Assembly (NCBI GenBank): GCA_050289385.1
Contig: JBNKFQ010000120.1
Span: 1-15,181 of the forward strand
Direction of reading: 5' to 3'
Length of the DNA: 15,181 nt
From: JBNKFQ01 sp050289385
Lineage (GTDB): Bacteria; Pseudomonadota; Gammaproteobacteria; Pseudomonadales; Porticoccaceae
Under the pieces are notes generated by a model, which was not told the DNA's origin, made no database searches, and saw only the letters and a program-made list of their open reading frames with translations. How positions within the stretch are numbered: the first letter of the stretch is position 1; each line of letters begins with the position of its first letter. Both the position numbers and the translations under genes were made by a program. Positions 1 to 6,398 of this stretch are shown in pieces.

Positions 1-377
1 TCAAACAGTTCGCCCTGCCGCCCTTCTACGGTACCGCTCACACCGTCGTCAAAGAGTAAAACCGCACCGGGTTTGGGAGACTTGCTGGCTCGAACGTGGG
101 CCAGCAGTGTGTTGGCTCCGGTAATCCGCTCTACCAACACCTCGACTTTGCCCCCTGTGACCTTGTGGCCAAACAAACGGGCGGGAATCACGCGAGTATT
201 GTTAAACACCATCAAGTCACCGGGCTGAACCTGGGCCAGCAAATCGGGGAACCGGGAATGGGCCGTCTCCCCGGTGCTGCCATCCAAGCACAGCAGTCGG
301 CTGTCGCGCCGCCTGGCGGCTGGCTGGCTGGCAATCAGCTCTTGCGGCAATTCATAGTGAAACAGGTCTTTTCGCAT
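1..377 (-). CDS. queA: S-adenosylmethionine:tRNA ribosyltransferase-isomerase QueA (5' part only)
   Basis: Reading the minus strand from an ATG at 377 gives a protein that begins MRKDLFHYELPQELIA and continues with a segment containing FNNTRVIPARLFG. These match the conserved N-terminus of QueA, including the NNTRVIPARL block. QueA transfers and isomerises the ribosyl part of SAM onto 7-aminomethyl-7-deazaguanine in tRNA, giving epoxyqueuosine in the anticodon wobble position; it acts in the cytoplasm. Only about 125 N-terminal residues of a roughly 340-350-residue protein lie in the window; the rest is beyond the left edge. The ribosome binding site is weak (GGA about 8-10 bases upstream of the start). 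The gene diverges from the tRNA-Leu promoter. In many gammaproteobacteria queA is followed by tgt and yajC-secDF; that cannot be checked here. The family call is firm. Confidence 0.93.
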   Translation of the reverse strand, partial: MRKDLFHYELPQELIASQPAARRRDSRLLCLDGSTGETAHSRFPDLLAQVQPGDLMVFNNTRVIPARLFGHKVTGGKVEVLVERITGANTLLAHVRASKSPKPGAVLLFDDGVSGTVEGRQGELF

Positions 378-461
378 GGTTTTTCCGGCGTACAACGGCG
401 CTTTTGGGCCACCCTCTTTTAAAAGGGGTGCAATCTTATTGGAAATCAGATCATTACGCTA

Positions 462-489
462 TTGAAAGGCAGCGGAGCGCTGCTATAAT
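462..489 (+). promoter_or_regulatory. Strong sigma70-type promoter for tRNA-Leu
   Basis: TTGAAA at 462-467 and a perfect TATAAT at 484-489 are separated by 16 bases. Just downstream is a G/C-rich discriminator (CCCCGGCC), typical of stringently controlled stable-RNA promoters. Transcription should start near 496-498, leaving a leader of roughly 95 nt before the tRNA. The element match is seen in the sequence; stringent control is inferred. Confidence 0.8.
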
Positions 490-549
490 CCCCGGCCTGT
501 GTCCGGCGACGGGCAATGGGTTTCTGAAGGACAAGATACCCGCAACAAC

Positions 550-584
550 AAGGAACACAAGAAGGAACAAGAGTAAGGAACAAG
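550..584 (+). repeat. Three short direct repeats of AAGGAACA in the tRNA leader
   Basis: The octamer AAGGAACA occurs at 550, 562 and 575, a spacing of 12-13 bases, between the promoter and the 5' end of tRNA-Leu. It would lie in the single-stranded, A-rich precursor leader. No function is recognised. Confidence 0.6.
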
Positions 585-592
585 CCCTCTGT

Positions 593-679
593 GCCGGAGT
601 GGTGAAATTGGTAGACACGATGGATTCAAAATCCATTGCTAGCGATAGCGTGCCGGTTCAAGTCCGGCCTCCGGTACCA
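593..679 (+). tRNA. tRNA-Leu (anticodon CAA), CCA encoded
   Basis: The acceptor stem 593-599 pairs with 669-675 (one G-U pair at the end), followed by discriminator A676 and genomically encoded CCA at 677-679. The anticodon stem 620-624 / 632-636 encloses a 7-base loop with anticodon CAA at 627-629, reading UUG. A long variable arm (about 637-651) marks a class II tRNA, and the T arm contains GGTTCAAGTCC. The length of 87 nt is normal for tRNA-Leu. It has its own strong promoter. No clear U-tailed hairpin follows, so the transcript may run on into the next gene 80 bases downstream. Confidence 0.96.
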
Positions 680-759
680 GCCCCTTGGACATAGGCTCCA
701 TTCGCGCCAAAATGCCGCTATACGCCCCTGTTTGTTATTGCCTTGATGGATTTTGAACC

Positions 760-1998
760 ATGCTTGATACCGTATTGGTTATTTTTGCCCTGCTGGCACT
801 GATTGGTGTTGTCTTCGAAGAAAAAATTCATATCAACAAAGCCAAAATTACTCTGTTTTTTGGCACGTTTTCCTGGTTGCTGCTGTTTGCCGCGGCCAAA
901 CAACATAATGACGTGAATGTGATAACCGAATTCGAAAGCAATGTCAGCGAGATCGCTACACTGTGGCTCTTTCTGATTTCGGCAATGACTTTTGTGGCTT
1001 ACCTCAACAAGAAGGGCATGATCGAAAACCTGATTTATATCTTGCTACCCAAGCGAATCAGCGAATTTAAAATGATGATGCTGACCGCGCTGTTCTGTTT
1101 TCTGTTTTCATCTCTGGCCGACAACATCACTGCCACTCTGGTGTCGGTCGCTCTGGTGCTATCCCTCAAAATGCCCACAGCAAAAACCATCAAATATATG
1201 GTACTTGTGGTATTCGCCGTCAATTCTGGCGGGGTGGCACTGATTACCGGCGACGTGACGACATTGATGATCTTCCTCGACCACCGCGTCACTATCCCCG
1301 AATTGTTATGGCTCAGCCTGCCGTCGTTCGTGGGAACCGGGGTTCTGGCCCTGTTGTTATCACGAGGATTGAAAGACGATGTCAGGGTACAACCACACAG
1401 AACCGATGTAAGGCCTGTGGATGTGTCCATCGCCGTGTTGTTTATTTGCACAATTGTCGGCTCTATGGTTGCCAATGTAGTCTTTGATATTCCACCGATG
1501 CTGACGTTTCTGGCTGGTATGTCAGCAATGTTTTTACTGGCTCACTTCTTCAAGGAAGACATCGACCGCGATCCGATCATGGATTACATACGTTTAATCG
1601 AATTCGAAACCCTGATGTTTTTCCTGGGCGTACTACTTATTGTTGGTTCGCTAAAGGAAATTCATGTACTCGATTACGTATCTGACTTGTACACACTGCT
1701 CTCCCCGGTTGCGGCAAACTACGTCATGGGCCTGCTCTCTGCCGTGGTCGACAATGTGCCATTAACCGCAGCCTTGCTAAAGTCATCCATAGACATGAGC
1801 GTTCGCGACTGGATGGTGCTGACCTATGCCGTGGGTGTGGGTGGATCGCTGCTGGTTATCGGCTCTTCGGCCGGTATTGTCGCCATGAGCAAGGCCAGAG
1901 AACTGACTTTTGGTGTGTACTGCCGGTACATACTTCCATTACTGGTGGCATACAGTGTGGGTTACGCTGGCGTATACGCGATTGGTTCGCTGCAATAG
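760..1998 (+). CDS. nhaD: NhaD-type Na+/H+ antiporter
   Basis: This 412-residue polytopic inner-membrane protein has about 11-12 hydrophobic segments. It belongs to the ion-transporter superfamily containing NhaD and ArsB. The two half-repeats carry paired conserved motifs: SSLADNITATL with Asp121-Asn122, and SAVVDNVPLTAALL with Asp331-Asn332. The first half also has a GDVTTLM motif (Gly164-Asp165) expected of NhaD. NhaD exports Na+ or Li+ in exchange for protons and supports salt and alkaline tolerance, which fits a marine or halophilic host. The chosen ATG has only a weak TGGA ribosome binding site nine bases upstream. The reading frame follows tRNA-Leu closely with no obvious promoter, so co-transcription is possible. 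It is shorter than Vibrio NhaD (about 475 residues from memory) but looks complete. Another ArsB/NhaD-family permease is the main alternative. Confidence 0.85.
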   Translation: MLDTVLVIFALLALIGVVFEEKIHINKAKITLFFGTFSWLLLFAAAKQHNDVNVITEFESNVSEIATLWLFLISAMTFVAYLNKKGMIENLIYILLPKRISEFKMMMLTALFCFLFSSLADNITATLVSVALVLSLKMPTAKTIKYMVLVVFAVNSGGVALITGDVTTLMIFLDHRVTIPELLWLSLPSFVGTGVLALLLSRGLKDDVRVQPHRTDVRPVDVSIAVLFICTIVGSMVANVVFDIPPMLTFLAGMSAMFLLAHFFKEDIDRDPIMDYIRLIEFETLMFFLGVLLIVGSLKEIHVLDYVSDLYTLLSPVAANYVMGLLSAVVDNVPLTAALLKSSIDMSVRDWMVLTYAVGVGGSLLVIGSSAGIVAMSKARELTFGVYCRYILPLLVAYSVGYAGVYAIGSLQ

Positions 1999-2050
1999 CA
2001 CTTGTTCGATACGCTGGATGGCCCTGCATTTTTTGTCAATTGCTCAGGTG

Positions 2051-2144
2051 GAAAATTTCCGGGTGCTCCAGCCAATTTTGAAACCGGATATCTCAAGATG
2101 ATTTGAGCCTTACAAGCCACAAGCAGACTGCTCCCGGAATTTTC
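2051..2144. repeat. Imperfect inverted repeat between convergent genes
   Basis: GAAAATTTCCGGG at 2051-2063 is mirrored by CCCGGAATTTTC at 2133-2144, with a one-base bulge. A small hairpin, CTCAA / TTGAG at 2092-2107, lies inside. The repeat fills the gap between the 3' ends of nhaD and the DUF2165-like gene, so it may act as a weak bidirectional terminator, although there is no T-run. Confidence 0.35.
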
Positions 2145-2148
2145 AATG

Positions 2149-2637
2149 CTATTCATCCATGCTTACGAGGCCAAAGAGCAACAGGCTATAGACGACCAGC
2201 TGAAAAGCACCGTTAAACGAACTGGCGCCAATTTCGGTCTGCCACATCTGAAAAGCCGCACCACCCAGAGCACCAAACAGCAGGAACCAGACTACAACAC
2301 CAATGCCAAAACCGTTAAGGGCGTAGCGTTTGGCTGCACGATATTCCTCATTGGTTCCTGCGCGCGCCATCCACATTTTCCATGCCCCCAGCAGCACAAA
2401 TGCGCCACAGGCAAATTCCAGCACCAGTACCAGAGTAAGTGCCATCCAGATCCACACGGGGTGTGTTAACGGCGGTACAACAGACGCCGGGTATGCAACG
2501 TGATCCGATTGCCCGAGCACATATTGAAATGAGGCATACATACCGCCGGTAATATTGGCTACATTCTGAATAGCATATAAAAGAACCATTACACCAAATA
2601 TGGCAGAAAACATTGTCTTCCAGGCACGAACATCCAT
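2149..2637 (-). CDS. DUF2165-like small integral membrane protein
   Basis: The minus-strand reading gives a 162-residue protein from the ATG at 2637 (MDVRAWKTMFSAIFGVMVLL...). It has four hydrophobic segments, near residues 8-28, 60-85, 105-130 and 140-157. Motifs resembling FNN..NY, WR/WIWMA, EFACGAFVLLGAWKMW and GGAAFQMWQ follow the layout of the DUF2165 family of unknown function. A TTG codon at 2652 could start translation five codons earlier, but it lies inside the repeat element and the family normally begins close to this ATG. No Shine-Dalgarno sequence precedes either start. The A of the ATG is the last base of a 33-bp inverted repeat, so the native upstream region may have been replaced by the element. 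The function is unknown. Confidence 0.75.
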   Translation of the reverse strand: MDVRAWKTMFSAIFGVMVLLYAIQNVANITGGMYASFQYVLGQSDHVAYPASVVPPLTHPVWIWMALTLVLVLEFACGAFVLLGAWKMWMARAGTNEEYRAAKRYALNGFGIGVVVWFLLFGALGGAAFQMWQTEIGASSFNGAFQLVVYSLLLFGLVSMDE

Positions 2638-2950
2638 AGGGGCCGTTAACAATTACCCAGCAGGCGCTGCCGGAGTCCATTTTTTTCCTCAGCAAGGCAG
2701 AATGAGCGTGGTGTAGTCATTCTACATGAGCGAGTGATTCTCCAGCCAAAGAAAGTGCCGCTGAGGGAAAAATGGGCCCGGCCCCTTTCGTTTCAATAGA
2801 GGGGGTTGCCCCTGAAAAAGCGCCATACCGCGTTATTCGTCGTTCATTTACCTCATTTTCTAAAGAAAGTACCAAACTTCTCTCCTCATGCCTTGTCTGG
2901 CGTTTTTTCAGGGGCAACAGCGCCTGCTGGGTAATTGTTAACGGCCCCTA
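2637..2950. repeat. Repeat element bounded by 33-bp perfect inverted repeats (MITE-like or rearranged interspersed repeat)
   Basis: Positions 2637-2669 are the exact reverse complement of 2918-2950; both arms contain GCCGTTAACAATTACCCAGC or its complement. A second inverted repeat, 2805-2825 against 2898-2918, matches at 20 of 21 positions and directly abuts the right arm. Inside, AAAGAAAGTRCC occurs twice on the plus strand (2748-2759 and 2862-2873). The 248-bp interior has no convincing gene. No target-site duplication is visible next to the outer ends (GTTCGTGCC side against GGTTACCC), so simple transposition is not proven. The arrangement suggests a MITE-like element or an inverted-duplication product of an interspersed repeat. 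The left end touches the start codon of the DUF2165-like gene. Confidence 0.7.
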
Positions 2951-3175
2951 GGTTACCCTCCAATTTTCTTAATTTGGAACAGCTAAAGGTATTCTGTCCC
3001 TGATTACTCAAGAAATAATAGCTCATGCTGGCATTGCCTGGAGAATTGAGGGTTCGAGATGGCCAGCCCAACCGGGCCTGGGCTCAAAAGAAATTCATCT
3101 GGATTTGAGCCGTCAATATTATCCGACAGGTCAACTATTTTACGACTGTATTGATTGCAGCCTTTAGGGGAGTAA
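2951..3175. other. Gene-poor spacer with two inverted repeats
   Basis: No convincing gene is seen. Two adjacent potential hairpins are present: AGCCCA / TGGGCT at about 3065-3084, and GGCTCAAA (3081-3088) / TTTGAGCC (3104-3111) with a 15-base loop. They share bases, so they could be mutually exclusive. The short open frames here have no start signals and no family resemblance. Confidence 0.4.
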
Positions 3176-3198
3176 CGGGGCAAATCTAACCTGCCCCG
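3176..3198 (-). terminator. Hairpin terminator after the small-protein cluster
   Basis: CGGGGCA (3176-3182) and TGCCCCG (3192-3198) form a perfect 7-bp stem with a 9-base loop. It starts 13 bases after the stop codon of the minus-strand ORF ending at 3211. On the minus strand the tail is TTACT, which is weak; on the plus strand it is ATTTTC. It may therefore work in both directions. Its position supports the ORF at 3211-3645 being the last gene of the transcript. Confidence 0.5.
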
Positions 3199-3210
3199 AT
3201 TTTCTATGCA

Positions 3211-3645
3211 CTAATCATAAACAGACGCATCTGAATTCCTTGCTGTCAAAATCGCGGCGTCGTTCCTCATCGGTGCTGCCTTCGTATTCGTATTCCCTGC
3301 CTCCGTTGCCCTCCCATGGATCAGTACTGCCTTTGGCTCGCCACTGTATCTGGCAAGTGGCTCCGGGGTTTTGAGGGCATCCGCCGGTGCAAACTGCTCA
3401 ATAAAAAGACGAGAGGTCCAGCTTGCATGTATCGTCAGCGGCAGCCTTTTCAGTTGTAGATTGGTCTTCACTCGTTTCAGTACACTCCTTTTTGTTGGTT
3501 TTGATATAAACAGTGTTGCGCTCTTGATTTCAAGGTCAAATTCACCAATTTGTGACGTATTACTTTTCACAACCTCCTGGGCGCCAGCAATTGCAGTTCT
3601 GAAGGTTGCACCATTGCAAAATGCTCTCAAAATTCCTGGATACAC
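3211..3645 (-). CDS. Hypothetical protein, 144 aa, last gene of a small-protein cluster
   Basis: From a GTG at 3645 the frame encodes MYPGILRAFCNGATFRTA.... A predicted alpha/beta-looking core (about residues 15-75) contains FDLEIKSATLFISK, alternating like a beta-hairpin, followed by a basic stretch KRVKTNLQLKRL. The C-terminal half is rich in Ala, Asn and Pro and looks unstructured. No signal peptide or membrane segment is seen. The ORF starts 13 bases after the previous gene stops and ends just before a hairpin, which argues for a real gene. However, the start codon is non-ATG with a poor ribosome binding site and I recognise no family. A frameshifted remnant is possible. Confidence 0.45.
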   Translation of the reverse strand: MYPGILRAFCNGATFRTAIAGAQEVVKSNTSQIGEFDLEIKSATLFISKPTKRSVLKRVKTNLQLKRLPLTIHASWTSRLFIEQFAPADALKTPEPLARYSGEPKAVLIHGRATEAGNTNTKAAPMRNDAAILTARNSDASVYD

Positions 3646-3658
3646 CCGTCATACACCA

Positions 3659-3958
3659 TTAACCCATCAGTCTCTTCTTTACAAACACAACGAGATAAAG
3701 AACAGATAATGTGACGAATGCCCAAAGCATATAAACGAGTTTCCCACCAGGCCCATCTACAGGAGTTAATGAAATTTCAGAAAAGGGCAGGTCCAAATCA
3801 AAAGAGATCAGGATCAATATTAACGCGAAAATAGCTGTCGCAATCAGCGCAAATAGCAACATCAAACTCAAATCATCAAACTTTGACCTAAAATAGTCAT
3901 AAAAGAAGAAAGCAATGCCTATCAATATGGAAAACCAGAAATTTTCGAGGAACTCCAT
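3659..3958 (-). CDS. Hypothetical small membrane protein, 99 aa
   Basis: The preferred start is the ATG at 3958 because GGAG lies eight bases upstream; a GTG at 3967 would overlap that Shine-Dalgarno sequence. The protein starts MEFLENFWFSILIGIAFFF and has three hydrophobic segments, near residues 7-23, 31-53 and 74-93. A short charged link (DYFRSKFDD) and a loop with PFSEISLTPVDGPGGK lie between them. The C-terminus is basic (KKRLMG), suggesting a cytoplasmic tail. No family is recognised. It is the third gene in a run of four small minus-strand genes in an A/T-rich stretch. Confidence 0.6.
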   Translation of the reverse strand: MEFLENFWFSILIGIAFFFYDYFRSKFDDLSLMLLFALIATAIFALILILISFDLDLPFSEISLTPVDGPGGKLVYMLWAFVTLSVLYLVVFVKKRLMG

Positions 3959-4055
3959 AATAGCCACTCCATATAATACTCAACGAAAGGAAAATCGCAC
4001 CGCCTGTTCTGCTTGCCAGGGACTTTTACAATTTCAAGTATTTTCACGACAATCT

Positions 4056-4331
4056 TTAAATTGCCTTGAATTTATACATTTTCGCGAGGTGTTCTCTAAC
4101 TGAATCCTTGAACCAACTTATGGCTACCCCTTTTGAATTTGGCTTTTTAGACTTGCTAAATGAATCGGGCTTCTCTAAATTTTCATTGAACCAATCTCGA
4201 ATATAAAGTAATTGACCTTCTTCATACTTATCTACTTGCCACGCCTCTCTCAGTTCACGGGATGCTTGAAACAACCCCACTCTCTTTCCTGAATCTACAT
4301 CTTTGTAGTGAATAACAAATCTAATGAACAT
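4056..4331 (-). CDS. Conserved hypothetical soluble protein, 91 aa
   Basis: The protein begins MFIRFVIHYKDVDSGKRVGLF and contains WFNENLEKPDSFS, then AISWFKDSVREHLAKM near the C-terminus. This order (MF(I/V)RFV, DSG.R.GLFQA, WF..NL..P..FS, A(I/L)SWFKD...EH...M) matches a short uncharacterised protein family that I remember from scattered bacterial genomes, where members run to about 110 residues or more. This copy is somewhat short at the C-terminus. The start is six bases after the stop of the upstream 67-aa gene, so coupling is likely. No membrane segment or known catalytic motif is visible, and the function is unknown. Confidence 0.65.
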   Translation of the reverse strand: MFIRFVIHYKDVDSGKRVGLFQASRELREAWQVDKYEEGQLLYIRDWFNENLEKPDSFSKSKKPNSKGVAISWFKDSVREHLAKMYKFKAI

Positions 4332-4337
4332 TGATAT

Positions 4338-4541
4338 TTACCAGATTTTTGAAAATAGATTCGTCAAAAACCCATAGAATTTCTCTCCGAAGATAAATCC
4401 ACCAAGACAACCCGCCGGAATCAAAATTTTAAATAAAAGATCTGAATGTTCATAGCTGGTCCAAAACATAATCGCCATAGCAATAGCCGCAGAGACAAAA
4501 CCTCCTGCCAAAGCGAAACCTGTTCTTTCAAATAATGACAT
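4338..4541 (-). CDS. Hypothetical two-segment membrane protein, 67 aa
   Basis: The ATG at 4541 is preceded by AAAGGAC about ten bases upstream, a good ribosome binding site. The protein MSLFERTGFALAGGFVSAAI... has two hydrophobic segments (about residues 8-28 and 36-60) separated by a short polar turn (TSYEHSD), and a C-terminal FGEKFYGFLTNLFSKIW. It is the first gene of the four-gene minus-strand cluster. Its pairing with the downstream 91-aa protein, six bases away, suggests the two act together. No function is recognised. Confidence 0.65.
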   Translation of the reverse strand: MSLFERTGFALAGGFVSAAIAMAIMFWTSYEHSDLLFKILIPAGCLGGFIFGEKFYGFLTNLFSKIW

Positions 4542-4968
4542 TTACGACTGTCCTTTATTTGGGAAGGGAAATAGAGCGAATTCCTCTTGATGGCATTCCA
4601 CCCCGACGACCTCCGTATTAAAGTCCACACTTCGGTCACTGGCAAAGCACACCGTATCAGATCGACTTCAAACAGGGCTCGGAAGCGGCACCTGTTTTCG
4701 CCTTCCATTTCATAATCGTTGTTTTAGCCAGAGAGGTCGCATCAATGCATAGAGAGGAGACATCCATGGTCAGCGAGCAAGACTAACTTGGAAGGGTGAG
4801 GATCTCAAGTCGGACATGAGGTAAAGCCAGAATCAAAAAGGTAAAAGCTCCCCATTCTCAACTCAACTACCGCAACATCCAGCTTCACCTGGAGCAGATC
4901 AATTACCCTGCCCCCCCCTGAACTATAGTTAGTAGTTAAAGTACCCTACTCAGCCAGCAGGAGGCCGC
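4542..4968. other. 427-bp intergenic region upstream of the symporter
   Basis: No convincing gene is found. It should contain the promoter for the minus-strand small-protein cluster and the promoter for the plus-strand symporter. Visible features are a perfect 10-bp palindrome AACTATAGTT at 4921-4930, a run of eight C at 4911-4918, and a possible -10 TATAGT at 4924-4929 with a poor -35 ATTACC at 4902-4907. Two short plus-strand frames, from ATGs near 4590 and 4745, end after about 41 and 13 codons and resemble nothing known. Confidence 0.4.
4959..4964 (+). promoter_or_regulatory. Ribosome binding site AGGAGG deciding the symporter start
   Basis: A perfect AGGAGG ends four bases before the ATG at 4969. 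The spacing is short but acceptable, and no competing in-frame start has a similar signal. Confidence 0.75.
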
Positions 4969-6369
4969 ATGACAAACAACAACGAACGCTCCAGCCTGCA
5001 TCTGGGCTACGCCCGCCCGCTGGAATACCTCAGCGACTATCTCTCCAGTCTGGTGCGAGGCCGGCTCTGGATGAAGGTGCTGATCGGCATGGTCCTTGGT
5101 ATCGTTGTCGGTATCTTGCTTGGGCCCTCGGTGGGCCTGATCTCACCCCGACCCGCATCAATAATAGGCAACTGGCTGGCGTTCCCCGGCCAACTGTTCT
5201 TGACCCTGATCCAGATGATCGTAATTCCGCTGGTGTTTGCATCCGTTATACGCGGCATCGCCGCCAGTGAAAGCGTTGATCAATTGCGGCAAATGGGCCT
5301 GCGTGTGGTGTTGTACTTTTTGGCAACAACCGCCGTTGCCATCGTAGTGGGCATATCCCTCGCTCAGATAATCAAACCCGGCGAATACATCAGCAGCGAG
5401 CTGGTACAAAGTAGCCTGGGCTCCGTCAGCACAACCGCACCATCTGACGCGGTGACCCAACCCAGCCTTGAGCACCTGCCCACCCAACTAATCACCTTAC
5501 TGCCCACCAACCCGCTGACCTCAATGGTTGAAGGGCAAATGCTGCAAGTGGTGTTGTTCGCCATCATCTTTGGCGTCGCCCTGATTACCATGGCGCCCAG
5601 ACAATCAAAACCCCTGCTCGACCTGATGGCATCGTTGCAGGAAGTCTGCATGACCGTAGTGCACTGGGCCATGCTGCTGGCACCGTTCGCAGTGTTTGGC
5701 CTAATGGCGCAACTCACCACCAAACTGGGGTTTCAGGCATTGCTGGGCATGGCCATGTATGTTGGCACGGTACTGCTTGGCCTGCTCCTGATTTTTATGG
5801 GTTACCTGATTTTGCTGTATATGTTTACACGGCGGCCCCCTGTGGCGTTCCTAAAAGCGGTGCGCGATGTATTGTTGCTGGCATTCTCGACATCCAGCTC
5901 AGCCGCAGTAATGCCGTTGTCTATCAAAACCGCAACCGAAAAACTCAATATCAGGGCATCCATTGCCCAATTTGTTATTCCCCTTGGCGCGACCATCAAT
6001 ATGAACGGCACGGCGCTTTACCAGGGCGTGGCGACTATTTTTCTCGCTCAGGTATTTGGCATTGATCTCAGTATTGGCGCCATATTGCTGATCGTGATTA
6101 CAGCAGTGGGCGCATCGGTGGGTTCACCGGCGACACCGGGCGTTGGCATCGTTATCCTGGCGCTGGTACTCGACAGCGCAGGTATTCCGACCGCAGGCAT
6201 TGCGCTGTTGATGGGCGTAGACCGAATTCTGGATATGAGCCGGACCGCTGTAAACGTGTGCGGTGATATCGTCGCCTGCGAATTAACGGAGCACTGGTTG
6301 CCCACTGACGATACAACAACACAATCGTCAAGCAATACCGAAACAGACGCCCCCGCGCCAAACGGTTAA
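4969..6369 (+). CDS. Dicarboxylate/amino acid:cation symporter (DAACS family)
   Basis: This 466-residue inner-membrane carrier shares the fold of GltP, DctA and the archaeal aspartate transporter GltPh. Visible landmarks are the serine-rich re-entrant hairpin 1 (STSSS, 307-311), the TM7 motif as NMNGT (344-348), hairpin 2 (GASVGSPATPG, 381-391), and TM8 with Asp418, Asp422, Arg425, Asn429 and Asp433. The spacing equals GltPh Asp390, Asp394, Arg397, Asn401 and Asp405. The TM8 arginine points to a substrate with a side-chain carboxylate such as aspartate, glutamate or a C4-dicarboxylate. The third residue of NMDGT, an Asp that helps form a sodium site in GltPh, is Asn346 here, which may change cation coupling. 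The N-terminus (about 30 residues) and the polar Thr/Ser-rich C-tail (from about 445) are longer than the core. It stands alone, converging on the CNNM gene 29 bases away. Exact substrate unknown. Confidence 0.9.
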   Translation: MTNNNERSSLHLGYARPLEYLSDYLSSLVRGRLWMKVLIGMVLGIVVGILLGPSVGLISPRPASIIGNWLAFPGQLFLTLIQMIVIPLVFASVIRGIAASESVDQLRQMGLRVVLYFLATTAVAIVVGISLAQIIKPGEYISSELVQSSLGSVSTTAPSDAVTQPSLEHLPTQLITLLPTNPLTSMVEGQMLQVVLFAIIFGVALITMAPRQSKPLLDLMASLQEVCMTVVHWAMLLAPFAVFGLMAQLTTKLGFQALLGMAMYVGTVLLGLLLIFMGYLILLYMFTRRPPVAFLKAVRDVLLLAFSTSSSAAVMPLSIKTATEKLNIRASIAQFVIPLGATINMNGTALYQGVATIFLAQVFGIDLSIGAILLIVITAVGASVGSPATPGVGIVILALVLDSAGIPTAGIALLMGVDRILDMSRTAVNVCGDIVACELTEHWLPTDDTTTQSSSNTETDAPAPNG

Positions 6370-6398
6370 TCAAATATGACAAGCCTGTAATAATTGCG

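Noticed and set aside
593..679. tRNA-Leu as an integration site for a mobile island
   Set aside because: No duplicated tRNA 3' end and no integrase is seen in the window.
404..694. 96-aa plus-strand ORF across the tRNA promoter and tRNA-Leu
   Set aside because: It runs through the promoter and the whole tRNA; no ribosome binding site or protein-like composition.
1035..1475. 146-aa minus-strand ORF inside nhaD
   Set aside because: Antisense shadow of a clearly coding membrane-protein gene, with low-complexity Thr/Ser/Asn composition.
2348..2695. 115-aa Cys-rich minus-strand ORF with a plausible GAGG-ATG start
   Set aside because: Out-of-frame reading of the DUF2165-like gene; composition looks non-biological. 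Its start signal is kept as a finding because it may affect expression.
2717..2917. 66-aa minus-strand ORF in the interior of the repeat element
   Set aside because: It lies wholly between the inverted arms and has no family resemblance; best explained as repeat sequence that is open by chance.
3371..3709. 112-aa plus-strand ORF opposite the 144-aa and 99-aa genes
   Set aside because: It spans two minus-strand ORFs and lacks a ribosome binding site; the minus-strand frames have better operon spacing and a terminator.
2950..4560. CRISPR array or integron cassette array in the accessory stretch
   Set aside because: No regularly spaced direct repeats, and no attC-type GTTRRRY/RYYYAAC pairs between the small genes.
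4421..4708. 95-aa minus-strand ORF upstream of and overlapping the 67-aa gene
   Set aside because: It overlaps the 67-aa gene in another frame; that gene has the better ribosome binding site and membrane-protein composition.
4745..4786. Short plus-strand ORF (MHREETSMVSEQD) with GAGAGG upstream
   Set aside because: Thirteen codons, with no known family and no nearby gene that it could lead into; it could be the tail of a lost gene, but nothing supports that.
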